Assembly (NCBI GenBank): GCA_026417135.1
Contig: JAOADV010000008.1
Coordinates: forward strand, 37,111 to 101,110
Direction: 5' to 3'
Length of the DNA stretch: 64,000 nt
From: Ignavibacteria bacterium
Lineage (GTDB): Bacteria > Bacteroidota > Ignavibacteria > Kapaibacteriales > UBA2268
The notes beneath the pieces were generated by a model. That model had not been told where the DNA came from, made no database searches, and was given only the letters and a program-made list of their open reading frames with translations. Of the stretch, positions 25,996 to 34,811 are shown piece by piece. The first letter of the stretch is position 1. Every line of letters starts with the position of its first letter. The translations under genes were made by a program, and so were the position numbers.

Positions 25996-28900
25996 ATGGA
26001 CATATTAGAATTAATTCATAATTTATTGGCATTAGTTGCTATCGGGGTATTTTCTGGGTTTATCGAAACCAAATGGAAAAGAGAAACCTTGACTGGGCAA
26101 ACACTGCAAGGGCTTACTTTTGGGTTAATAGCTATCGTTGGTATGATGATGCCATACGAAGTTGAAAAAGGCTTATTCTTCGATGGGCGAACAATTGTCA
26201 TTAGTCTTTGTACGCTCTTTTTTGGGCCCATAGCCGGAGGAATTTCAGCCATTATCCCTTTAGCTTATAGGATTTCCATAGCTGGGGTTGGGTTGCTGAT
26301 GGGAATATCAACAATTGTATCAGCTTTCTTAATTGGTTGGATTTTCAATGCTATTCTTAGAAAGCGGGGTTTCGAATGGTTAACCATTTGGCGATTGTAT
26401 ATCTTCGGGCTGATTGTTCATCTAGTTATGTTCCTTTTATTGTTTACTTTGCCACCAAAATATCTAACAAATTTGCTTAGCACTGTTGGATTAGCCATAG
26501 TAATAGTTTACCCATTGATTTCAGTTATTTTAGGAAAGGTATTATCCGACCAAAAAGTTGCTTCTGCTTTCCTTTCAGAATTGAGAAAAAGAGAATATCT
26601 TTTCCGAACAACATTATATTCTATCGGCGACGCTGTAATAACGACAAACAAAGATGGGCTTATCCAAAATATGAATAATGTTGCCGAAAATTTAACTGGG
26701 TGGAAAGAGGCCGAAGCTAAAAATTTACCTATCGAAAAAGTCTTTCAAATTGTCAACGAATTTTCTTTAGAAAAGGTCGTCAATCCAGTCGAACGGGTTA
26801 TTCGCGAAGGTGTTGTTGTTGGTTTAGCAAACCACACTCTTTTAATTACGCGCGACGGGCGTGAAATACCCATTGCCGATAGCGGTGCACCGATAAAAGA
26901 TGAGCGTGGAAATATCATTGGCGTGGTTCTCGTCTTTCGGGACCAAACAGAAGAACGAAAAGCAAGGAAAATTATCGAGGAAGCAGAAAAAAGATATAGG
27001 CAATTCGTTTATTCTACAACAGATGGGGTTTGGCGTTTTGACCTTCGAAAACCGGTTCCTACAACTCTCGACGAAAGCGAACAAATAAAGTTAATGTTCG
27101 AAAATGCCTATCTTGCTGAATGCAACGACGCTTACGCAAAGATGTATGGATACGATAGTGCCTCCGAATTCATAGGAATTAGATTAAAAGATGTTATGGA
27201 CCCCGACGACCCCGCTAATATTGAATATTTAAAAAATTTCATAAGAAATGGATATCGATTAACAGGGGGCATATCAATTGAAAAAGACCGTTATGGAAAT
27301 ATTGTTTATATCGAAAATAACTTAGTTGGAATAATTGAAGATGGCAATCTTATTCGTGGATGGGGAACGCAAAAGAACATCACAGAAAAATACCTACTTG
27401 AACGTCAACTTATTGAAAGCGAAGAAAAATTCCGTTTACTTGCAGAATCTTCCTTAGTTGGCATTTATATAAAACACAATGAAAAATTCGTTTATGTAAA
27501 TAAAACTTTGGCAGATATCTTTGGCTATTCTGTAGAGGAAATAGAAGGGAAATTAGGCCCTTTGGATTTAGCGTTACCAGAATACCATTCACAAATAATT
27601 GAGTTTATTAATAAAAGGTTGTCTGGTGAAATTGAATTTGCAAAATATTCGTATAAAGCACGCAGAAAGGATGGTAACATAATCCACGTTGAAGTTATGG
27701 GTAAAAGAGCTCTCTTTAAGGACAAAGTTGTAATTATCGGAACTTTGGTAGATATAACCGAAAAAATAAGACTTGAAGAAGAGAATCGGATTAAAACGCA
27801 ACAACTTGAATCCACTTTGGAAAATACCCCGAATGTAGCAATACAATGGTACAACGAAAAAGGCGAAGTTATTTACTGGAATAAGGCTTCTGAAAATTTA
27901 TTCGGTTGGTCGAAGGAAGAAGCGATAGGGAAAAAATTAGACGAAATAATGCTTGGACCCGAAGAATTTCAACTTTGGATGAATGTTCTTAATTCACTAA
28001 AAAACGGAAGCAATTTCTATGGTCCATTTGAAAATAAATTCGTCAAGAAAAGCGGCGAAGAAGGTTGGGCGTTGTCGACTAGCTTTGTCATCGAAACGCT
28101 AATTGGCGAAAAAATTTTTGTTTGTATGGATATAGATATTACCGACCGCAAGAAATACGAAGAAGAACTTGCCGAACGGGAAGAACTTTTCCGAACATTG
28201 ACAAATACAACACCAGTAGCAATGCTAATTTATCAACTTGAAAATATAATCTTTGCAAATCCTGCGATAGAAAGAATTACCGGTTATTCTATCGAAGAAC
28301 TTTATAAAATTAAAGCTTTGGAACTAGTTCATCCCGACCAGCGCGACTTGGTGAGGGAAAGACTTATGGCAAGATTCCGCGGCGAACAAGTTCCAAACAG
28401 ATACGAAATCAAAATCTTGTGTAAGGGCGGGGCAACTAAGTGGGTCGATTTTTCAACTGGTTTATTCCACTGGAAAGGAAAACTTTCGGCTATCGGCTCT
28501 GCTATCGATATTACTGAAAGGAAAATAAACGAGGAAATTGTAAAGATTCAAAGGAACATAGCCGATTGTGTCGTTCAAGCAAAAAGTCTTGGTGAATTGT
28601 TCGAAAAAATTCGAACTGAGCTTTCGCAACTTCTCGATACAACTAACTTCTTCATTGCATTCTACGATGAGGGGAATGATGAGCTCTACTCCCAATTTGA
28701 ATGGGATGAAAAAAAAGATGCCCCAGCTCGTTGGAGTGCTAAAAACTCTCTAACTGGTAAAGTAGTCAAGGAGAAAAAAACTTATTTGTTCAAGAGAGAT
28801 GAAATCGAAAAATTAATCGAGTCGGGGGAAATAATTAAAATAGGGCACTTAGCTGAATCTTGGCTTGGTGCTCCAATCGTTGTCGATGAAAAACCAGTTG

Positions 28901-30552
28901 GGGCAATAGTCATTCAAAGTTACGACAATCCAAATGCATACGATGAACAAAGCTTAAAACTGATTGAACTTATTGCAAATCAGTTATCATCGTATATTTC
29001 CAAAATCACACAAAGCGAAACTCTACGGAAGCTTTGGCTTGCTGTCGAAATTTCCCAAGCAGGAATCGCGATTACCGACAACGATGCTACTTATGAGTAT
29101 GTAAACCCGAAATATTGCGAAATAACTGGTTATAACCGAGACGAACTTATTGGCAAGAAACCAAGCATTCTAAAATCAGGCTATCACAAAGCTGAATTCT
29201 ACGCTCAATTATGGGAAAGACTTAAAAGTGGTAAGGAATGGCAAGGTGAATTTTTAAATAAAAGAAAGGATGGAGAACTATTTTGGTTAAAAGCCCAAAT
29301 TTCTCCTATTTTTGATGAAAAGGGAGAAATTACCCATTTCGTCAACGTATGCGAGGATGTAACAACGCAAAAGCAAATCATCGAAGAATTAGTAGCTACA
29401 AAGGAAAAAGCATTGGAAAGCGAAAGACTTAAAACAGCCTTCCTTGCTAATATTAGCCACGAGGTTCGTACTCCATTGAACGGAATTTTAGGATTTGCCC
29501 AAATTTTACAAGAGCAGACCCTACCAGTCGAAGAAGTCAAAAATTTTGCAAAAATAATAGTAAAACGTGGCTACGATTTATTGGAGCTCTTTAACGAGAT
29601 TCTGGATATTTCGCAAATAGAAACTGGCAAGCTCCCAATTTCCCCGAAACAAACAAACATTAACAATATTTTATACGATATTTTCACCACCTTTTCGGTC
29701 AGCGAAGAACTGCGATACAAGCCTATTGAATTTAGAATAGGAAAAACTTTACCAGAAGATTTTTCAATTGTAACAGACCCTCTAAGATTAAAGCAAATTT
29801 TATCGAACTTGATTCATAACGCAATTAAGTTTACAAAACAAGGACTCATCGAATTTGGTGCCTCCCTTCAGGAAAAAGACAAAGTACTTTTTTATGTCAA
29901 AGATACAGGAATTGGTATCCCTAAAAATAATTTGGACACAATTTTCGAAACTTTTAGAAAAGTAGAAACCAACTTTCTAACATCGCAGTATCAAGGACCA
30001 GGCCTTGGACTTTCGATATCGAAAGGATTAGTGAAACTCCTTAATGGTGAAATTTGGGTGGAATCTACCTTTGGCGTCGGTTCAACTTTTTATTTTACAA
30101 TTGCAGCATTTTCAGAAAAGTCCGAACCGAAAGTTGAAACAGTCGAAAAAGTACCACCGAAACTTATTACACGCAGAAAATTTGTTGTTTTAGTTGCCGA
30201 AGACGACTATGTAAATTACTTGGTTATTGAAAGAATTTTAAAAAAGGAATTTAATTGCGAAGTTTTATTTGCAAAAGATGGCCAAGAAGCAATAGAATAT
30301 GCAAAGAACAGACCCGAAATAGATTTTGCAATTATCGATATTCGTATGCCTAATGTGGATGGTTTTACCGCTTTTACGAAAATAAAGGAGCTGAATCCAA
30401 ATATTAAAATTATTGCCATAACTGCATACGCTTTTCCCGAAGACCAAAGAAAAATCTTAGACTATGGATTCGATGCTTATCTTGCAAAACCATTTAACTA
30501 CGAGGACTTGATTAAGCTAGTTAACAAAGTAATTATTGAAAGAATCAATTAG
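25996..30552 (+). CDS. Hybrid sensor histidine kinase with 5TM-LYT, six PAS, GAF and receiver domains
   Basis: A 1518-residue membrane sensor. Residues 1-190 hold about five to six membrane helices of the 5TMR-LYT type. PAS-like domains start near residues 203, 331, 476, 603, 728 and 1015, with a GAF domain at about 863-1001. The kinase core has the H-box NISHEVRTPLNG (histidine near 1154), N-box LIHNAIKFT (about 1271), DTGIGIP (about 1303) and GPGLGLSISKG (about 1333). A receiver domain with the phospho-aspartate in IIDIRMPNVDG (about 1445) ends the protein. No DNA-binding partner is next to it. Its 3' end overlaps a convergent small gene by 8 nt. Confidence 0.92.
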   Translation: MDILELIHNLLALVAIGVFSGFIETKWKRETLTGQTLQGLTFGLIAIVGMMMPYEVEKGLFFDGRTIVISLCTLFFGPIAGGISAIIPLAYRISIAGVGLLMGISTIVSAFLIGWIFNAILRKRGFEWLTIWRLYIFGLIVHLVMFLLLFTLPPKYLTNLLSTVGLAIVIVYPLISVILGKVLSDQKVASAFLSELRKREYLFRTTLYSIGDAVITTNKDGLIQNMNNVAENLTGWKEAEAKNLPIEKVFQIVNEFSLEKVVNPVERVIREGVVVGLANHTLLITRDGREIPIADSGAPIKDERGNIIGVVLVFRDQTEERKARKIIEEAEKRYRQFVYSTTDGVWRFDLRKPVPTTLDESEQIKLMFENAYLAECNDAYAKMYGYDSASEFIGIRLKDVMDPDDPANIEYLKNFIRNGYRLTGGISIEKDRYGNIVYIENNLVGIIEDGNLIRGWGTQKNITEKYLLERQLIESEEKFRLLAESSLVGIYIKHNEKFVYVNKTLADIFGYSVEEIEGKLGPLDLALPEYHSQIIEFINKRLSGEIEFAKYSYKARRKDGNIIHVEVMGKRALFKDKVVIIGTLVDITEKIRLEEENRIKTQQLESTLENTPNVAIQWYNEKGEVIYWNKASENLFGWSKEEAIGKKLDEIMLGPEEFQLWMNVLNSLKNGSNFYGPFENKFVKKSGEEGWALSTSFVIETLIGEKIFVCMDIDITDRKKYEEELAEREELFRTLTNTTPVAMLIYQLENIIFANPAIERITGYSIEELYKIKALELVHPDQRDLVRERLMARFRGEQVPNRYEIKILCKGGATKWVDFSTGLFHWKGKLSAIGSAIDITERKINEEIVKIQRNIADCVVQAKSLGELFEKIRTELSQLLDTTNFFIAFYDEGNDELYSQFEWDEKKDAPARWSAKNSLTGKVVKEKKTYLFKRDEIEKLIESGEIIKIGHLAESWLGAPIVVDEKPVGAIVIQSYDNPNAYDEQSLKLIELIANQLSSYISKITQSETLRKLWLAVEISQAGIAITDNDATYEYVNPKYCEITGYNRDELIGKKPSILKSGYHKAEFYAQLWERLKSGKEWQGEFLNKRKDGELFWLKAQISPIFDEKGEITHFVNVCEDVTTQKQIIEELVATKEKALESERLKTAFLANISHEVRTPLNGILGFAQILQEQTLPVEEVKNFAKIIVKRGYDLLELFNEILDISQIETGKLPISPKQTNINNILYDIFTTFSVSEELRYKPIEFRIGKTLPEDFSIVTDPLRLKQILSNLIHNAIKFTKQGLIEFGASLQEKDKVLFYVKDTGIGIPKNNLDTIFETFRKVETNFLTSQYQGPGLGLSISKGLVKLLNGEIWVESTFGVGSTFYFTIAAFSEKSEPKVETVEKVPPKLITRRKFVVLVAEDDYVNYLVIERILKKEFNCEVLFAKDGQEAIEYAKNRPEIDFAIIDIRMPNVDGFTAFTKIKELNPNIKIIAITAYAFPEDQRKILDYGFDAYLAKPFNYEDLIKLVNKVIIERIN

Positions 30553-30730
30553 GATTTGGGAAAAATAAATTTATTTCGACTGGCTCGCCGAATTCTTTAA
30601 GCAAGTTGAACCGAGGGAATGAATTCATCCGATAAATAATTGGAGGTGGAGATTTATATAATTGTCGACTCTCGACGTTAAGAATCGATAAAGCAAGAGC
30701 AATAAAAATTGTAGCAAATAGCTTCTTCAT
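30545..30730 (-). CDS. Small exported peptide-like protein, coupled to the LolC/E-type gene
   Basis: A 61-residue open frame with a signal peptide (MKKLFATIFIALALSILNVES) and a short proline/phenylalanine-rich tail (SPPPIIYRMNSFPRF, LFFPNPN). Its ATG overlaps the stop of the upstream permease gene by ATGA, the pattern that marks real genes throughout this window. It overlaps the convergent histidine kinase gene by 8 nt. No family is recognised. It could be a small secreted accessory, or a chance frame. Confidence 0.5.
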   Translation of the reverse strand: MKKLFATIFIALALSILNVESRQLYKSPPPIIYRMNSFPRFNLLKEFGEPVEINLFFPNPN

Positions 30731-31956
30731 TCTTTGTATATAGCTTCGCTTACATTAATTATCGACGCTTTACTCGAAGGATATATTGTTGCAATATATG
30801 CTAAAAAGATAGAAACACAAACAATTGCAATGACCGAAAGAGGTTCTATTTTCATTGGCAAAGCCGATATTACATATTTTTGAGTGTTTAGCTTTATCCA
30901 TTCGTATTTTATTTGTCCAATCGTGAAGCCCAAACCTGCAAACAACCCCAAAATAGTACTTATAGTTCCGATAATAGTTCCTTGTAGAATAAAAATCTGT
31001 TGCACCTGCTTTTTCGTAGCACCTAAGGAATAAAAAATAGCAATATCTGGCCTCTTTTCCAGAACCGTCATAAACAAAGAAGCAAGAATATTAAAAACTG
31101 CGATAGAAACTATCAGGGTTAGAACAATAAAGACAGCATATCTTTCGAATTGCATTGCGTTCATTATTTCTTTGTTCAAGTCGAACCAAGTATGTATCGT
31201 CAAGTTTGGAAAAGTTCTCTGTAAATCTTCTTTTATCCTATTTATTAAATCTAAATCGCTACAACGGATATCGAAACCAGCAAAGAAGACCTTGCTTTTA
31301 GTAATATAATTCGCTTGCGACTCCGCAGCAAAGATGAAGTTGTTATCGTATTCAGTATTGTTGGTACGGAAAAGAGCATCGACACGGACTTTAAAATAAG
31401 ATGGGAAAGTCAAAGTTGCTGCAGATTTCTCAAAAGATTCCACCGTGGAGATTGTGATAGTATCGCCGGGCAATATTCGAATTCCATCGGCAAGATTTAT
31501 TCCCAAAACCAAAGACGGTGGTGCAACAATGCCAAATCCATTACTTTGCCGAAGTCCAACAAAAATTTTTTCACTAATTGGATGCATTGGAAATAATGAA
31601 TCATCGACTAAATATAGCTGGGCAACACGATAACCTTGGTTATGGGCAATTAATATCTTAGAAGTTTTGTATGGTATAATCAAAGCCTTTGGGTCCGTCG
31701 ATAAGATTTTTCTATACATAATGTTCCTATCGAAATGCGCTGAATTTTCGTCGAGGATAATTCGTATGTGTGGGTCGAGACTTATAATTTCCCTTTGTGC
31801 AAAATCCCTAAACCCGCTAAATAAAGATGTAATTATAATCAAAGCTGCTACTCCTAAAAGAATGCCAATTGCAGACAATACGGATATAACGGTAATGAAA
31901 TGAAAGGACCGTATTGTAAAAATATAACGGATGGCAATCTTAAGCGGGAACTTCAT
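30727..31956 (-). CDS. LolC/LolE-type FtsX-like permease
   Basis: A 409-residue inner-membrane protein of the lipoprotein-releasing permease family: a first helix at about residues 15-45 (FITVISVLSAIGILLGVAAL), a large periplasmic domain of about 220 residues, then three C-terminal helices with the FtsX-type IAIFYSLGATKKQVQQIF. In Lol systems it works with LolD ATPase to move lipoproteins toward the outer membrane; no LolD is adjacent. I chose the ATG at 31956 over a TTG two codons upstream. It overlaps the Ca2+-ATPase gene by 17 nt. Confidence 0.88.
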   Translation of the reverse strand: MKFPLKIAIRYIFTIRSFHFITVISVLSAIGILLGVAALIIITSLFSGFRDFAQREIISLDPHIRIILDENSAHFDRNIMYRKILSTDPKALIIPYKTSKILIAHNQGYRVAQLYLVDDSLFPMHPISEKIFVGLRQSNGFGIVAPPSLVLGINLADGIRILPGDTITISTVESFEKSAATLTFPSYFKVRVDALFRTNNTEYDNNFIFAAESQANYITKSKVFFAGFDIRCSDLDLINRIKEDLQRTFPNLTIHTWFDLNKEIMNAMQFERYAVFIVLTLIVSIAVFNILASLFMTVLEKRPDIAIFYSLGATKKQVQQIFILQGTIIGTISTILGLFAGLGFTIGQIKYEWIKLNTQKYVISALPMKIEPLSVIAIVCVSIFLAYIATIYPSSKASIINVSEAIYKE

Positions 31957-34687
31957 CTTCAAATTTTTTCTTCGAGTTTATATAGGCAACAATAAACTTG
32001 TGGATTTCGACAAAGATGACAATGCTGAATGTGGTTACAAGTACAACTATCCAATCGTAAATGTTTAATGGAACGGTATTCATTACTACATTCATAAACG
32101 GAACTTGAACTGCAAAAACTTGCAACAATAAAGCCAAAACCATCACACCAAAAAGAAGAGGATTTTCTGAAAGAGTTACTTTATCGAGTTTTTCGCCTTT
32201 TCTATATGGTAAATTGAAGAATAGGGAACGGTCGAGTGAACGCGAATTTTGAACATTCCAAATTTGAAACATAGCCAAAGTGCAGAAAGCGATTGTCCGA
32301 GCTTTTGCAAGAGTTTCTGGCGTTGGGGAAAATGTCCCGCCTAAGTAATAGAAGAAAACAAGCAGAGTCCCAATAGCCATAATGACAGCAGCAAATAATA
32401 TTCTATAAATCATTCTAATCGAAACCAAAGGTTCGTTTTTTTTGCGTGGGGGGAAAGCCATAACATCGCCGTGCTCTTTTTCGAAAGCTAATGGGAAGGT
32501 AGAAGTTCCATCGGTAACAAGATTGACCCAAAGAAGTTGCGCTGGGAGCAAAGGCAATGGGAACCCTATAAAAACGGATGCAGCAATTGTCAGTAAACCA
32601 CCAGCACTTGTCGAAAGTATGTAAAGTAAAATATGCCGTAGATTATTCAAAATAATTCTACCACGACGAACAGCTTGGACGATTGTCGCAAAATTATCGT
32701 CGAGTAGCACCATATGTGCGGCTTCGCGAGCGACATCAGTTCCACTTCCCATTGCAACTCCAATATCGGCTTGTTTCAATGCTGGGGCATCGTTTACGCC
32801 ATCGCCCGTCATTGCAACGATATTTTGGTTTGCTTGCAATTGTTTGACTATACGGAATTTATGCTCGGGGACAACGCGTGCGTAAACATCAACTTTTGGT
32901 GCTATATCGAAAAGTTCCGAGTCGGTTAGACTATCTAATTGAGTTCCCGTAATTGCAAATGGGACTTTATCCGAAGTAGTAATCCCGACTTTTTTGGCTA
33001 CTGTCTGGGCTGTTTTTATATGGTCGCCAGTAATCATAACAACTTTTATTCCAGCGCGATGACAATCCGATACAGATTGAACAGCCTCTGGTCTTATTGC
33101 ATCTTCTATTCCAGCAAATCCGACAAAAACAATGTTGTGTAAATCATCTATTTCGACAAATTCTTTATCGATTTTATCTGTATAAGCCAATGCAAGTATT
33201 CGAAGACCTTCTTTCGAAAGTTCATCGATTTGTGAATTTATCATTTTAATATCTATTGGTTCTATCTCTCCATTTTCTCTCAAAAAAAACTTACATCTTT
33301 GAAGAACTTTTTCTGGTGCCCCTTTAACCAGAACATAATTTGTTCCATCAATCTGGACCCGAACACCCATCAATTGATGTTCGGATTCGAAAGGAATATC
33401 GACATTCACTTTGATATCTTTGTTTTCGAATCCTAATTTACGCGAAGCAATCATAAGTGCAGCTTCGGTGGGGTCTCCTGTGATTTTCCAAACTCCGTTA
33501 TCTAATTCTATTGAACTTTCGGAACATAATGCAGACACATAAGTAGCGACTTTCAAAGATTGATTATCCCAAAACTTTACTGGTTGTTCATCCGAAACCC
33601 GAATAACTTCACCTGAATTTTGATAACCATAACCAGTTACAAGATAACTTTGGTCTCCAAGTATGTATCGTGAAACTGTCATTTCGTTTTTTGTAAGAGT
33701 TCCGGTCTTATCAGTACAAATAATGTTTGTGCTTCCTAAAGTTTCGACAGCAGATAATTTCTTTACTATCGCTTTATGTTTAGCCATTTGCGATAGACCA
33801 ATCGAAAGAGTAATAGTAACAGCGACTGGGAGCCCTTCGGGAATTGCTGAAACTGCCAAACCAACAGCAGTTAAAAACATTATTACAAATTCATTTCCAC
33901 GCAGATATCCAACGGCAAAGATTACAGCAATAATCGTCAATATAGCAATACTAAGCCCCTTACTAAATTTTTCGATTTGAATTTGAAGTGGCGAAGCACC
34001 TTCTTCTGCCTCCGAAACCTTTTCGGCAATCCTACCAAATTCAGTTTTTTGGCCAACAGCTGTTACAACAGCAAGACCCCGCCCCTTTTGAATTATACTT
34101 CCGCCATAAATCATAGTCAATCGGTCGGCAACCGGAGCATTTTCTGGAATTCGAACATTGTGTTTCTTTTCTATACCAAACGATTCTCCGGTCAGCATTG
34201 ATTCGTCAACGATTAAGTTGTTGGTATCAATTAAACGGCCATCGGCTGGGGCTCGAACCCCGCTTTCAAGTACAATTATATCGCCACATACCACATCGCT
34301 TGTTGAAATCAATTTTTGCTGGCCATTTCGTATTACTCGTGCTTGTGGCGCAGCCATTTTTTTCAACGACTTCAACGCATCCGAAGCCTTTCGCTCTTGG
34401 ATGAAACCGATGACTGTGTTTAAAACAACAACAACGGCGATAACGAAAGTATCTTTCAAATCCGAAATAAACGCGTTTAAAATCGCAGCGACAATTAATA
34501 TGACAATAATGGGATTGTTGAATTGTTCCAAAAGCAATTTTAAATCGGATTTGGGTTTTTTCCCAACAAGTTGGTTTACTCCATATTTTTCACGATTTTC
34601 TACAACTTGTTTATCTGTTAATCCGTGAGTTGGATTTGTATTAAAGTATTCTATTACTTTTTCGCAAGGTAAAGAATGCCAGTTCAT
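31940..34687 (-). CDS. P-type Ca2+-transporting ATPase
   Basis: A 915-residue cation pump of the SERCA/PMR1 (P2A) type. It has the actuator motif MLTGES, the phosphorylation site CTDKTGTLTKNE (aspartate near residue 326), the hinge MTGDGVNDAPALK (about 631), and the membrane motif AIPEGLP. The sixth-helix NLVTDG motif is present. The fifth-helix region reads ILSTSAGGLL where SERCA has residues N and E of its first calcium site, which suggests one transport site as in PMR1 pumps, so Ca2+ or Mn2+ export. An N-terminal cation ATPase domain and a C-terminal domain complete it. It is the first gene of a three-gene minus-strand group. Confidence 0.92.
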   Translation of the reverse strand: MNWHSLPCEKVIEYFNTNPTHGLTDKQVVENREKYGVNQLVGKKPKSDLKLLLEQFNNPIIVILIVAAILNAFISDLKDTFVIAVVVVLNTVIGFIQERKASDALKSLKKMAAPQARVIRNGQQKLISTSDVVCGDIIVLESGVRAPADGRLIDTNNLIVDESMLTGESFGIEKKHNVRIPENAPVADRLTMIYGGSIIQKGRGLAVVTAVGQKTEFGRIAEKVSEAEEGASPLQIQIEKFSKGLSIAILTIIAVIFAVGYLRGNEFVIMFLTAVGLAVSAIPEGLPVAVTITLSIGLSQMAKHKAIVKKLSAVETLGSTNIICTDKTGTLTKNEMTVSRYILGDQSYLVTGYGYQNSGEVIRVSDEQPVKFWDNQSLKVATYVSALCSESSIELDNGVWKITGDPTEAALMIASRKLGFENKDIKVNVDIPFESEHQLMGVRVQIDGTNYVLVKGAPEKVLQRCKFFLRENGEIEPIDIKMINSQIDELSKEGLRILALAYTDKIDKEFVEIDDLHNIVFVGFAGIEDAIRPEAVQSVSDCHRAGIKVVMITGDHIKTAQTVAKKVGITTSDKVPFAITGTQLDSLTDSELFDIAPKVDVYARVVPEHKFRIVKQLQANQNIVAMTGDGVNDAPALKQADIGVAMGSGTDVAREAAHMVLLDDNFATIVQAVRRGRIILNNLRHILLYILSTSAGGLLTIAASVFIGFPLPLLPAQLLWVNLVTDGTSTFPLAFEKEHGDVMAFPPRKKNEPLVSIRMIYRILFAAVIMAIGTLLVFFYYLGGTFSPTPETLAKARTIAFCTLAMFQIWNVQNSRSLDRSLFFNLPYRKGEKLDKVTLSENPLLFGVMVLALLLQVFAVQVPFMNVVMNTVPLNIYDWIVVLVTTFSIVIFVEIHKFIVAYINSKKKFEDEVPA

Positions 34688-34774
34688 ATTTTTTCGAAAC
34701 TAAAAATTCAAAAATAAAAAAAATCCTTGCTCGATGTTAAGCCAAATACCTAAAAGGAAGAACCATAATTTTCG

Positions 34775-34782
34775 TAACTTTG
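34775..34782 (+). promoter_or_regulatory. Putative -7 element (TAACTTTG) before valS
   Basis: TAACTTTG fits TAnnTTTG and lies 29 nt before the valS start. No good TTTG -33 element is found at the matching distance, so support is weak. Confidence 0.35.
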
Positions 34783-34811
34783 TATTTTTCTTTTTTGCAT
34801 AGTTTAAAGAA

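Noticed and set aside
34158..34628. A 156-codon plus-strand open frame opposite the Ca2+-ATPase gene
   Set aside because: It lies wholly within the antisense of conserved ATPase sequence and shows no domain of its own.
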